A stretch of DNA of 64,000 nt. Origin: Actinoallomurus purpureus (lineage in GTDB: Bacteria; Actinomycetota; Actinomycetes; Streptosporangiales; Streptosporangiaceae). Location of the stretch: the NCBI RefSeq assembly GCF_024055795.1, contig NZ_JAMXMY010000036.1:1-64000 (forward strand), written 5' to 3'. How positions within the stretch are numbered: position 1 is the first letter of the stretch; every line of letters starts with the position of its first letter. Under the pieces are notes generated by a model that was given only the letters and a program-made list of their open reading frames with translations, had not been told where the DNA came from and ran no database searches. Below, piece by piece: positions 20,600 through 28,381 of this stretch. The position numbers and the translations under genes were made by a program.

Positions 20600-21685
20600 T
20601 CAGGCGAAGTCTGGAGCCCCGGCGGGCAGGCTAAATCGGAACTCGGCGCCGCCACCGGGGGCGCGCCGTACGGAGATGGTGCCGCCATGCGCCTCGACGA
20701 GACCCTTGACGATGTAGAGACCGAGGCCGGTGCCCCCACGGGGCTGGCCGTGGCCGCGCCAGAACTGACGGAAGACCCGCTGGGCCGCCTCGGGCGGGAT
20801 GCCCTCGCCCTCGTCGCGAACGGCGACGACGGCTCCGCGCGTGCTCGCGTCCGGCTCCACCACGATCGTTACGGTACCAGCACCGTGACGCACGGCGTTC
20901 TCGACCAGATTGCCGATGATCTGGTCGATCTTGTCCGGGTCGAGCCACATCTCCGGCAGCTCGCCCGGCACCTCCAATTTGAACCGCTTCGGCGAGTCGC
21001 CCGCCGCCACCCTGCCCGCGATGATCTTGCGGGCCTCCTCGGCGACGTCGACGACCTGGCGGCGCATCTCCAGCCGGCCCGCCTCGATGCGCGAGACGTC
21101 CAGCAGCTCGGTGATGAGCCGGGTCACCCGGTCGGCGTCGGAGTTCACCGTCTCGAGCATGACCCGCTTCTGGTCGTCGTTGAACCGGTGCCACTTGGCC
21201 AGCAGGGTGGCGGTGAAGCCCTTGACGCTGGTCAGCGGGGACCGCAGCTCGTGCGCGACGGTGGAGACGAGGTCGGCCCGGCCGCGCTCGTGGCGGGCGC
21301 GCTCGGCCGCGTCCCGAAGCGCGACCGTGAACCGGCGGACGGTGCCGTCCGGCTCGCGATCGTAGGAGGCGGTGACGAGCAGCTCGGGCCCGTCGCCGAG
21401 GTAGAGCGGCCGTTCGGGATGGCGGGTCCGGATGGCCAGGCCGCCGTAGGGGTCGAGGCACTTCCACCAGTCGCGGCCGTCGGCGTCACGCAGCGGCAGG
21501 ACGCCAGCGAAGTCACGGCCGAGCGCCTCGGCCTTCGCGATGCCGGTCAGCCGGACCGCGGCCCGGTTGAACACCACGACCCGCCGATCGGCGTCGGCCA
21601 CGAGCAGCCCGTCGGGCAACGCATCGGGGCAGAGCCCGGGGGGCTCGACGCCACGCGGAACCGGTCCGCCCACGACCGCCGCCAC
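20600..21685 (-). CDS. PAS-domain sensor histidine kinase
   Basis: A soluble 361-residue histidine kinase with no membrane segment. Residues about 20-125 are a PAS fold (LLVADADRRVVVFNRAAVRLTG). HisKA follows with H-box STVAHELRSPLTSVKGF. The ATPase domain has an N-box LVENAVRHG, G1 DEGEGIP and G2 GGTGLGLYIV. No response regulator is adjacent, so the partner is unknown. Kinases in exactly this position between the rRNA methylase and pheS are conserved in Streptomyces. Two GTG starts are possible: 21685, and 21673, which has GGAGG about 11 bases upstream. Confidence 0.9.
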   Translation of the reverse strand: MAAVVGGPVPRGVEPPGLCPDALPDGLLVADADRRVVVFNRAAVRLTGIAKAEALGRDFAGVLPLRDADGRDWWKCLDPYGGLAIRTRHPERPLYLGDGPELLVTASYDREPDGTVRRFTVALRDAAERARHERGRADLVSTVAHELRSPLTSVKGFTATLLAKWHRFNDDQKRVMLETVNSDADRVTRLITELLDVSRIEAGRLEMRRQVVDVAEEARKIIAGRVAAGDSPKRFKLEVPGELPEMWLDPDKIDQIIGNLVENAVRHGAGTVTIVVEPDASTRGAVVAVRDEGEGIPPEAAQRVFRQFWRGHGQPRGGTGLGLYIVKGLVEAHGGTISVRRAPGGGAEFRFSLPAGAPDFA

Positions 21686-21797
21686 CTCCCCCGGCTCCCT
21701 ATTGACAGTGACAGCCTGACTCTAGTGCGGACGGCGGAAATCCCGCCACGCCGGAGTCGTTAATTACTGGCGTTCCCGGCATGTCCCCCGAGTTGTC

Positions 21798-22130
21798 TCA
21801 GTGACGAAACGCCTCGTCGACGGTGTCGAATGTCGGGAACAGCTCGTCGAGACGGGTGATTCGCAGAATCCTCCGCTGAGCGGGGCGCACCCGCGCAAGG
21901 CGGAGTGTCCCGCCCTTCTCCCGGAGGCGGTTGCCCACCGCGACCAGGGCGCCGAGTCCGGCGGCGTCGCAGAACCGCACGGCGCCGAAGTCGGCGACGA
22001 GGTCGACATGGCCGGCGTCGACCAGCTTCAGGAGATCGGCGCGCAGCCGCCCCGCCGTCTGTACGTCGATCTCACCGCCGATCGCCACGACCGCCGCGGC
22101 GCCGTCCCGCCGGACGACGCTGGCCGCCAT
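21798..22130 (-). CDS. STAS-domain anti-sigma-factor antagonist
   Basis: A 110-residue SpoIIAA/RsbV-like protein. The core VVAIGGEIDVQTAGRLRADLL and the switch loop DFGAVRFCDAAGLGALV contain the conserved Asp-Ala-Ala-Gly in place of the usual Asp-Ser-Ser-Gly. The residue normally phosphorylated (Ser/Thr) is therefore alanine here, with a cysteine two residues earlier. Such a protein may not be switched by an anti-sigma kinase in the usual way. No good ribosome site was found. ATG at 22130 leaves the minimal domain, and in-frame starts at 22175 and 22274 would add 15 or 48 residues. It lies 112 bases upstream of the kinase gene. Confidence 0.82.
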   Translation of the reverse strand: MAASVVRRDGAAAVVAIGGEIDVQTAGRLRADLLKLVDAGHVDLVADFGAVRFCDAAGLGALVAVGNRLREKGGTLRLARVRPAQRRILRITRLDELFPTFDTVDEAFRH

Positions 22131-22678
22131 CGTGCGCCCGACCGCCTGGCATCGGTGCGCGCCCCCGCGCGTCATCGAAGACCGGCCCGGGATCCTTTCG
22201 CAGCTCGCCGCCCCGCGACGGCGAGGCAGCGGAATGCCCTTTATGTTCGTATCCAACCCTTTTGCCCCGTTCATCGGAATCCACGTCGACGCCGTGACGG
22301 ATGCCAGGAAGCGGCGATCGCCTCAAGGGCGGTTCGCCGATCCGGCGGAACGGAATCGACAGCACCGATCATGTCGGCTTTTGCTCCAATGAACGAATCG
22401 GGGAGCTGATTTGTTACAGCGAGAAGACATCCCTGTTGCGTTCGGTGTCGGCCACCGCCTTCCCGCCCCGGCCGGAGTCCTTTCCCGGCCCCCCTCCACC
22501 GAATCTGTCGCCCCTCCCCCCGCCACCGACCGACGAGGCCCCACGCCGTTCCCGGCCACCGGACGACGCCGGGCCGCGACGGCCCGGATACAGTCGTCGG
22601 TCGACGCCACCGCTCTCCGAGACCGCGTCAGGGCCTCCCCGACGCCGCCTGGCTCGTCGCCCGCGGAAGGAGCCGGAC
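22131..22678. other. 548-base divergent intergenic region
   Basis: Space between the minus-strand STAS gene and the plus-strand exporter gene. An open frame runs through the right half on the plus strand but encodes only Pro/Arg-rich sequence. It is better explained as a 5' extension of the exporter frame without coding signal. An AT-richer patch at 22225-22440 (relative to surroundings) is the likely site of divergent promoters. I cannot identify specific -35/-10 pairs with confidence. Confidence 0.5.
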
Positions 22679-23434
22679 TTGGACCTACTCGACATGGGCC
22701 TGCTCGGAGCGGCCGGCGTGGCGGCCGGCGGGGTCAACGCGATCGCCGGCGGCGGGTCGCTGATCTCGTTTCCGGCCCTGCTGGCGGTGGGCTGCCCGAA
22801 CATCACGGCCAACGTGACCAACACGGTGGCGCTGTGGCCGGGCTATGTCGGTGGTGTCGCGGGCTACCGCGCCGAACTGGCCGGTCAGCGGGGCCGCGTC
22901 GTGGCGTTGAGCGTGACGAGCGTGATCGGGGCCATCGCCGGCTGCCTCCTGCTGCTGATCACCCCCGACGCCCTCTTCGCCGCGCTGGTGCCCGTGCTGA
23001 TCGCCCTGGCCAGCCTGCTCCTGGCGGCACAGCCATGGCTGAAGCGCAGGCTCGATGCCGCCCAGCGCCCCGACGGGGCCGGGCACCGGATGATCCTGCA
23101 CGGTGGGATCCTGGTCGGCGGTGCCTACGGCGCGTACTTCGGCGCCGGCCTGGGCGTCATGCTGCTCGGCCTGCTCGGCGTCTTCGTCCACGACCACCTG
23201 CAACGGCTCAACGCCGTTCGCGCGGTGCTGTCCCTCGTCATCAACACGGTGGCCCTCGCCGCCTTCGCGCTGTTCGGCCCGGTGCGCTGGGAGGCCGTCG
23301 CGATCATGGCCGTGGCCAGCCTGGTCGGGGGGTTCCTCGGTGCCCGTGTGGCCCGGCGGCTGTCCCCAAGGGTCCTGCGGGCCGTCGTCGTCACGTTCGG
23401 GCTGGGCGTGGCCCTCGCCCTGGCCCTCCGCTGA
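22679..23434 (+). CDS. TauE/SafE-family membrane transporter
   Basis: A 251-residue integral membrane protein with about seven to eight hydrophobic segments. It has the family's repeated glycine-rich motifs GGVNAIAGGGSLISFPALL near the start and GAYFGAGLGVMLLGLLG in the second half, as in sulfite/sulfonate or organic-acid exporters. I place the start at TTG 22679-22681, because GGAAGGAG lies six bases upstream and the protein then begins LDLLDMGLLGAAG. An ATG five codons later (22694) lacks a site. The substrate is not predictable. It converges with the trmH-family gene, across degenerate repeats. Confidence 0.88.
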   Translation: MDLLDMGLLGAAGVAAGGVNAIAGGGSLISFPALLAVGCPNITANVTNTVALWPGYVGGVAGYRAELAGQRGRVVALSVTSVIGAIAGCLLLLITPDALFAALVPVLIALASLLLAAQPWLKRRLDAAQRPDGAGHRMILHGGILVGGAYGAYFGAGLGVMLLGLLGVFVHDHLQRLNAVRAVLSLVINTVALAAFALFGPVRWEAVAIMAVASLVGGFLGARVARRLSPRVLRAVVVTFGLGVALALALR

Positions 23435-23448
23435 GGCCTGCCGGAAGC

Positions 23449-23689
23449 TCAGGAAGGGCTCGCCGCGCGGCCGGACAGGTCAGGCGTACCCCGGAACCTT
23501 GCCGGGTCTCAGGAGGGCCGACCGCGCCGCTGGGCACGGGCCGCCGTGTACGCGTGAACCGCTCCGGACCTCGGGAGCGCTCGCCGCGCCGCCGGACAGG
23601 CCGAGGCGTAGAGGGCGCGACCCGGGGTGTCAGGAGGGCTTGCCGGCCCGCTGGGCGCGCGCCGACGCGTAGAGGCAGACCGCGGCGGC
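23449..23689. repeat. four degenerate ~60-bp tandem copies overlapping the trmH-family 3' end
   Basis: Blocks beginning TCAGGAAGGGCT, TCAGGAGGGCCG, TCGGGAGCGCTC and TCAGGAGGGCTT start at 23449, 23509, 23571 and 23630, a spacing of 59-62 bases. Each continues with a similar GC-rich body and a CGTA-containing centre. The fourth block is the last 20 codons of the methyltransferase gene. The other three follow its stop codon and are out of frame with one another. They fill almost all of the 195-base gap to the convergent transporter gene. Confidence 0.8.
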
Positions 23690-24454
23690 GGTGGCGAGGT
23701 TGAGACTCTCGGCGCCTCCGTAGATGGGGACGCGCACGACCTCGTCGACCGCGTCCAGGATCTCCTCCGGCAGGCCCCATGCCTCGTTGCCGAACACCCA
23801 GGCGGTCGGGCCCGTGAGGGTTCCGGAGTCGAGCGCGGTGTCCAGGGAGCACTTCCCGGCGCCGTCGGCCGCCAGCACCGTCAGACCGGACTCCTTGAGC
23901 GCCGGGATGAGGGCGTCGAACCGCGGTCCGACCACGACCGGAAGATGGAAGAGGCTGCCGGCCGAGGCTCGTACACACTTGCCGTTGTACGGGTCGACGG
24001 ACGCGTCGGTGAAGATCACGGATTCGGAGCCGGCGGCGTCGGCGGTGCGCAGCACCGTGCCGGCGTTCCCGGGATCGCGAACGTGAGCCAGTACCGTGAC
24101 GAGCCGCGGGGACGGCGTGAGCGCCGCGTCCAGGCCGACGTCAACGAACGCGCAGACGGCGAGCAGGCCCTGTGGGGTGACGGTCTGGGCGAGCTCGGCC
24201 ATGGCCTCGCCGCTCACCCGGAAGATCGGGACACCGGACCGGTCCGCCTGAGCGATCAGGTCGGGGTGGCGGTTCTCCGCGTCGGCGGTGGTGAACAACT
24301 CGGTGAGGACGCCGTCGAGCGCGAGGGCCTCCCGCACCGCCTGCGGGCCCTCGGCGAGAAACCGCCGCTCGCGTTGGCGGAAGGCGCGTTTGGCGAGCCG
24401 ACGAGCCGCCTTCACCCGTGGTGATCGAGTAGAGGTCAGCTCGCGGCCCGCCAT
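23630..24454 (-). CDS. TrmH-family (SPOUT) RNA methyltransferase
   Basis: A 274-residue 2'-O-ribose methyltransferase, probably acting on rRNA. An N-terminal substrate-binding domain (residues about 15-100, RFLAEGPQAVREAL) precedes the SPOUT catalytic domain. That domain carries HVRDPGNAGTVLRTADAAG, the knot motif VFGNEAWGLPEEI and the SAM-binding VRVPIYGGAESLNLATAAAVCLY. It lies 20 bases downstream of rplT, completing an infC-rpmI-rplT-methylase operon also seen in Streptomyces. The exact nucleotide target cannot be read from sequence. TsnR-like resistance methylases belong to the same superfamily. Its 3' end is duplicated downstream. Confidence 0.92.
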   Translation of the reverse strand: MAGRELTSTRSPRVKAARRLAKRAFRQRERRFLAEGPQAVREALALDGVLTELFTTADAENRHPDLIAQADRSGVPIFRVSGEAMAELAQTVTPQGLLAVCAFVDVGLDAALTPSPRLVTVLAHVRDPGNAGTVLRTADAAGSESVIFTDASVDPYNGKCVRASAGSLFHLPVVVGPRFDALIPALKESGLTVLAADGAGKCSLDTALDSGTLTGPTAWVFGNEAWGLPEEILDAVDEVVRVPIYGGAESLNLATAAAVCLYASARAQRAGKPS

Positions 24455-24474
24455 CAGCGTCGTTATCCGTGCCG

Positions 24475-24852
24475 TCAGGCGGCCGCGCTGCCCTCGGCGG
24501 GCAGCGCCTTCTTGGCCGTCTCGACGAGGACCGCGAACGCCGCGGCGTCGTTCACCGCGAGCTCGGCGAGCATGCGGCGGTCGACCTCGACGCCGGCCTC
24601 ACGCAGGCCCTGGATGAACCGGTTGTACGTCATGCCGTTGGCGCGGGCCGCCGCGTTGATCCGCTGGATCCACAGGCGACGGAACTGGCCCTTGCGGTCC
24701 TTCCGGTCACGGAAGGCGTACGTCATCGAGTGGAGCTGCTGCTCCTTGGCCTTGCGGTACAGCCGCGACCGCTGGCCACGGTAGCCACTCGCCCGCTCGA
24801 GGACGACCCGGCGCTTCTTGGCGGCGTTGACCGCCCGCTTCACGCGTGCCAC
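24475..24852 (-). CDS. rplT: ribosomal protein L20
   Basis: A 125-residue 50S subunit assembly protein. It begins (V)[14 protein letters not shown], with the basic N-terminal extension followed by the globular domain [32 protein letters not shown] at 24850-24852 has AAGGAG eight bases upstream. It ends in a short alanine-rich tail. In many bacteria L20 represses its own operon. It follows rpmI after 112 bases. Confidence 0.98.
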   Translation of the reverse strand: MARVKRAVNAAKKRRVVLERASGYRGQRSRLYRKAKEQQLHSMTYAFRDRKDRKGQFRRLWIQRINAAARANGMTYNRFIQGLREAGVEVDRRMLAELAVNDAAAFAVLVETAKKALPAEGSAAA

Positions 24853-24964
24853 GTCTTGAACTCCTTCGTGGAGGCCGTGCCTTGTGGGCCCGGCCGGTCG
24901 TTCGACTAACGGGACTGCCGGCACCGGAGGGGTGCCGGAGCCCGGCGATCAGGTGGTGCCGGGC

Positions 24965-25159
24965 CTACTCGCCGAGCAGCTTCTTGATCTTGGACGCGTC
25001 GTTCTTCGACACCACGACCGCTCCGTCGAGCCGGCGCGTGCGCTTCGTCGACTTGTGCTCGAGCAGGTGGTTACGGTTGGCGCGGCGGCGCATGACCTTG
25101 CCGGTGCCCGTCAGTTTGAACCGCTTCTTGGCACCACTGTGCGTCTTCATCTTCGGCAT
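24965..25159 (-). CDS. rpmI: ribosomal protein L35
   Basis: A 64-residue, strongly basic 50S protein beginning [22 protein letters not shown]. It has the conserved [15 protein letters not shown] segment and full length. ATG at 25159 matches homologues. A longer frame upstream is not conserved. It lies between infC and rplT. Confidence 0.98.
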   Translation of the reverse strand: MPKMKTHSGAKKRFKLTGTGKVMRRRANRNHLLEHKSTKRTRRLDGAVVVSKNDASKIKKLLGE

Positions 25160-25309
25160 GGTCGCCGACGTCTCCCTATATCCATGCACCTCTACCCGGA
25201 CGTACGGCCACTCCACGTGGAGTGTCGAACGCCTGGGAGGCGCGGTGTGCGTACCTCATCGCGAGACGACCCCGCTCGGTGAGCAGGGTCGTGGCGGGAG
25301 CAGGCCCGG

Positions 25310-25903
25310 TCAGGCCGGGGAACCGTGCTCCTGCTCCTCCTGCCGCCGCGCACGACTCCCGGTCGCGCGCTGTTCGGTCTTCGCCTCGCTCTTCTTCTTG
25401 TGCGGCCCGAGGACCATGATCATGTTGCGGCCGTCCTGCTTGGGCCGCGACTCGACGAACCCGAGCTCGTCGACGTCCTCCGCCAGCCGCTGCAGCAGCC
25501 GGAAGCCCAGTTCCGGCCGGGACTGCTCGCGGCCACGGAACATGATCGTGACCTTGACCTTGTCACCTGCCTTGAGGAACCGCTCGACATGGCCCTTCTT
25601 GGTGCCGTAGTCGTGCGGATCGATCTTCGGCCGGAGTTTGATCTCCTTGATGACCGTGTGCGCCTGGTTACGTCGCGCATCGCGGGCCTTCATCGCGGAC
25701 TCGTACTTGAACTTGCCGTAGTCCATGAGCTTGGCCACGGGCGGCCTCGCGGTCGGGGCGACCTCGACGAGATCGAGATCGGACTCCCGGGCGAGGTCGA
25801 GTGCCTTGGCTATCGGCACGATTCCGACCTGTTCGCCGTTCGGACCGACGAGTCGGACCTCGGGCACGCGAATGCGCTCGTTGATACGCGGTTCGGCGCT
25901 GAT
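25310..25903 (-). CDS. infC: translation initiation factor IF-3 with AUC start
   Basis: IF-3 binds the 30S subunit and enforces start-codon selection. The 197-residue product shows the N-terminal domain ([23 protein letters not shown]), the basic linker with MDYGKFKYE, and the C-terminal domain ([22 protein letters not shown]), plus a charged tail. No ATG, GTG or TTG sits at the conserved N terminus. ATC (25901-25903) follows AGGAGG after four bases and gives [11 protein letters not shown], as in Streptomyces homologues. E. coli infC uses the equally rare AUU for IF-3 autoregulation. An ATG 27 codons upstream would place a non-conserved extension over the ribosome site. Confidence 0.93.
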   Translation of the reverse strand: MSAEPRINERIRVPEVRLVGPNGEQVGIVPIAKALDLARESDLDLVEVAPTARPPVAKLMDYGKFKYESAMKARDARRNQAHTVIKEIKLRPKIDPHDYGTKKGHVERFLKAGDKVKVTIMFRGREQSRPELGFRLLQRLAEDVDELGFVESRPKQDGRNMIMVLGPHKKKSEAKTEQRATGSRARRQEEQEHGSPA

Positions 25904-25965
25904 GGGACCTCCTTGGGGCTTCCGAGCTGTCCTGACCGGCCATGCCCTGGGCCCTTCAAGCGAAA

Positions 25966-25992
25966 AGCCCCGCATGACTCGCATGCAGGGCT
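25966..25992 (-). terminator. hairpin with U-run in the infC leader (attenuator or terminator)
   Basis: On the minus strand AGCCCTGCATG, a five-base loop and CATGCGGGGCT form an 11-base stem with one mismatch, followed directly by TTTTCG. This is an intrinsic-terminator-like structure, rare in so GC-rich a genome. It lies 63 bases before the infC start and 175 bases after the rlmA-like gene. It could be an attenuator controlling infC-rpmI-rplT or the terminator of the upstream gene. A second perfect hairpin (GGCACGC/GCGTGCC) lies at 26037-26055. Confidence 0.6.
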
Positions 25993-26167
25993 GCCACCAC
26001 CGGACGCCTCGACGGCCGGAGCCGACGAGGCGGGCACGCCGACAGCGTGCCTTGACCGGAACCCATCAGCCTCTCGTCTCCCGAGGGAGCGCGGCCGATC
26101 AGGTGGGAGGCGAACTCCGCTTGCGCGCCCGGCGCCTGAACGCCAGGCCAGTCAAAGGCCAAAGATA

Positions 26168-27013
26168 TCAGGTTTCCGGTCGTACGTCGAAGGCACGCAC
26201 CTCGAACGCCGCGGTGACCCGTACCGGCTCGGCGAGCGCGGCGATCCGCGCCCGCAGCACCTCGGGGTCGGTGTGGCGGGCACTCGGCCCCATCGCCACG
26301 AGCGAGGCGGCATCGGCGCGAGTGAGGGAGAGCGGCAGCTCGAGGGACCACGTGCCCGCCGGAGCGAAGCGCTCGCCGACCGAGCCGGCCACGCGGTCGG
26401 CCTTCCGCTCGTCCACGGACAGCAGTCCGAGCCGCTCGACCAGCTCGCCCAGGTGGTGGGCGGCCGGCGTCACGACGATCAGCGCGCCGTCGGGCCGGAG
26501 CACCCGATGGAACTCCGTCCCGCTCCGTGGGGCGAACACGTCGATGAGAACCGCCACCGCGCCCGTGCGCACGGGCAGCGGCCGCCACACGTCCCACGCC
26601 AGAGCCCCGATCCGGGGATGCGCCCGCGCCGCACGGCGCAGCGCGTGCTTGGAGATGTCGAGGGCCAGACCGGGCCGTCCGGGCAGGCGGTCGAGGACGG
26701 CCGCGAGGTAGTGGCCCGTGCCAGCGCCGGCGTCCAGCACACACCCCTCGCCCGGATCGAGGGCGGCCGCCCGCTCCGCGACCAACTCGGCCAGCGGGGC
26801 GAAGTGACCCGCACCGAGGAAGGCCGCGCGCGCCGCGACCATCTCCGGAGTGTCGGCGGTGCCCAGATGAACCTTGCCGGTGAGCAGGTTGGCATAGCCC
26901 TGCCGGGCGACGTCGAACGCGTGCCCGCTCGCGCAACGCAGGGCCGAGCCTTCGGCGGCGAGGTCGCCGGCGCAGATCGGGCAGCGGAGGTACGAGACGA
27001 CGTCGGCGAGCAC
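26168..27013 (-). CDS. RlmA-type 23S rRNA (guanine-N1) methyltransferase
   Basis: A 281-residue enzyme resembling RlmA(I)/RlmA(II), which methylate G745 or G748 in 23S rRNA. The second is linked to tylosin resistance in producers. The N-terminal zinc-finger residues CPICAGDL and CASGHAF (Cys-X2-Cys ... Cys-X3-His) bind rRNA. The methyltransferase motif I is VLDAGAGTGHYLAAVLD. GTG at 27013 directly follows GGGAGG, which is rather close. GTG 27043 would add ten residues. It diverges from the padR gene over a short shared promoter. Which guanine is modified is not decidable here. Confidence 0.87.
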   Translation of the reverse strand: MLADVVSYLRCPICAGDLAAEGSALRCASGHAFDVARQGYANLLTGKVHLGTADTPEMVAARAAFLGAGHFAPLAELVAERAAALDPGEGCVLDAGAGTGHYLAAVLDRLPGRPGLALDISKHALRRAARAHPRIGALAWDVWRPLPVRTGAVAVLIDVFAPRSGTEFHRVLRPDGALIVVTPAAHHLGELVERLGLLSVDERKADRVAGSVGERFAPAGTWSLELPLSLTRADAASLVAMGPSARHTDPEVLRARIAALAEPVRVTAAFEVRAFDVRPET

Positions 27014-27059
27014 CCTCCCATGATGGTGCAGCCGGATGGGCACTCCGTCCCGCCGATTG

Positions 27060-27078
27060 CCGATGTATCGATCATCGG
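27060..27078. promoter_or_regulatory. putative PadR operator and promoter
   Basis: CCGATG-TATCGAT-CATCGG is a perfect 6+7+6 inverted repeat, with ATCGAT in the spacer. It is immediately followed by TATATAAA, which could be a -10 region for padR (start 27093). It lies between padR and the divergent methyltransferase gene, the expected place for PadR autoregulation. Confidence 0.6.
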
Positions 27079-27092
27079 TATATAAAGGCGCC

Positions 27093-27425
27093 ATGAAGCA
27101 CAGGTCGCTCCAGGAACCCACGTTCCTCATCCTCACGGCGTTGGCGGCCGGTCCTCAGCACGGGTACGGGATCATCGGCGACGTCGAGCGGATCTCCGAC
27201 GGGCGGGTGCGCCTCCGGGCCGGCACCCTCTACGCCGCCCTCGACCGGCTGACCTCCGACGGCCTCGCGGCGATCGATCGCGAAGACGTCGTCGAGGGCC
27301 GGCTGCGCCGCTACTACCGGCTCACGGACCCGGGTGCGTCGCGCCTGGCCGCCGAGGCCGAACACCTGCGCCACAACGCCGAGACCGCCACCGCCCGTCT
27401 GCGCCTCGCCGGAGGACCCGCATGA
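27093..27425 (+). CDS. PadR-family transcriptional regulator
   Basis: A 110-residue winged-helix repressor beginning MKHRSLQEPTFLILTALA and containing the hallmark HGYGIIGDVERIS and RAGTLYAALDRLTSDGLA motifs. These are followed by RRYYRLTDPGASRLAAEA, the wing plus the dimerisation helix. It overlaps the next gene by four bases (ATGA). That two-gene arrangement, PadR plus a membrane protein, is a common actinomycete module in which the regulator controls its partner. An inverted repeat in front of it is a candidate operator. Confidence 0.92.
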   Translation: MKHRSLQEPTFLILTALAAGPQHGYGIIGDVERISDGRVRLRAGTLYAALDRLTSDGLAAIDREDVVEGRLRRYYRLTDPGASRLAAEAEHLRHNAETATARLRLAGGPA

Positions 27426-28381
27426 ACCCCCTCGAACACCGGCTGCGACGCTGGCTGCGGCTCTACCCCATCGACCAACGCGAGGAGATCCTCGGCGTCC
27501 TGCTCGCCACGGCCGGCCCCGGTCGGGAACGGCCGAGCCCACGGGACGCCGCCGACCTCGTCGGCGGAGCCGTACGCGTCCGCCTGAACCGCGAGATCAG
27601 ATCCCTCAGCAGCCCGATCTGGCGCGACGCCTTCGCCGTCCTCAGCCTGGTGACCACCCTCCTACTGTTCACCGGCGTCATCGACCTCCTCCGCGACTAC
27701 AACGGCCACTACTCCCTGGTCCAGCCGCCGCCCGCTCCGGTGTGGCCGATGTGGGCGCCCTGGATCATCGTGGCCGTACTGAGCGTGCGGGGCCTGCGGC
27801 GTACGGCGGCCGGTCTGGCCTGGGCCGCGGCGTTGTCGCAACTGCCCTGGCTCGCCGTCTCGGCGGGTGGCTCGGCCTTCGAGGCCCCCTTCGTCTACGA
27901 CCATCTGTTCTGGTTCGGCCTGGCAGTGATCGCCGCTGCTGCGCTTTCGGTCTCCGACGGCCTCCGGCGGGCGCTGCCTCTGCTGGGCCGGTGGCGCGTC
28001 GCCGCCCTCGCGATCGGCGTCGGAGGGTTCGCCTACGTCGTCACCGGCATCGGTCAGCGACCTCCCCGCGGATCCGTCGTCGCGCTGAACCTGACCGAGC
28101 AGGCGCCCCTTGATCCACGGTGGCTGTTCACGCTCGCACCCACCGTCCTGATCATCGCCGCGGTCGTCCGGCTGCGGACGGCGTACGGGCGCCGCGCGGC
28201 CGCGGTCCTGGTGCCGAGCCTGGCGCCTCTCCTCTGTTCCCTGACACTGTGGCTGGCCCCGCCCGATGCGCCGGCTGTCGTCATCGTCGATTTCCGTCTG
28301 ATCGGCCCCGTGGCGGTAGTGCTGCTGATCGGGGCTACCGCGGTATCCCACGTGCGCGAGCGACGGCGCAGCACGTCATGA
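27422..28381 (+). CDS. integral membrane protein coupled to PadR
   Basis: A 319-residue protein. The first about 75 residues are cytoplasmic and helical (HRLRRWLRLYPIDQREEILGVLL, ending in an RVRLNREIRSL amphipathic stretch). About seven to eight hydrophobic segments follow. The N-terminal part resembles the cytoplasmic head found in many proteins that sit next to PadR regulators in actinomycetes. The function is unknown. Start and stop are fixed by the four-base overlap with padR and by the convergent aroE, whose coding end overlaps this one by six bases. Confidence 0.82.
   Translation: MNPLEHRLRRWLRLYPIDQREEILGVLLATAGPGRERPSPRDAADLVGGAVRVRLNREIRSLSSPIWRDAFAVLSLVTTLLLFTGVIDLLRDYNGHYSLVQPPPAPVWPMWAPWIIVAVLSVRGLRRTAAGLAWAAALSQLPWLAVSAGGSAFEAPFVYDHLFWFGLAVIAAAALSVSDGLRRALPLLGRWRVAALAIGVGGFAYVVTGIGQRPPRGSVVALNLTEQAPLDPRWLFTLAPTVLIIAAVVRLRTAYGRRAAAVLVPSLAPLLCSLTLWLAPPDAPAVVIVDFRLIGPVAVVLLIGATAVSHVRERRRSTS

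Noticed and set aside
22301-22678. 126-codon N-terminal extension of the TauE-family gene
   Set aside because: Pro/Arg-rich, not membrane-like. The TTG with a strong ribosome site at the domain boundary is preferred.
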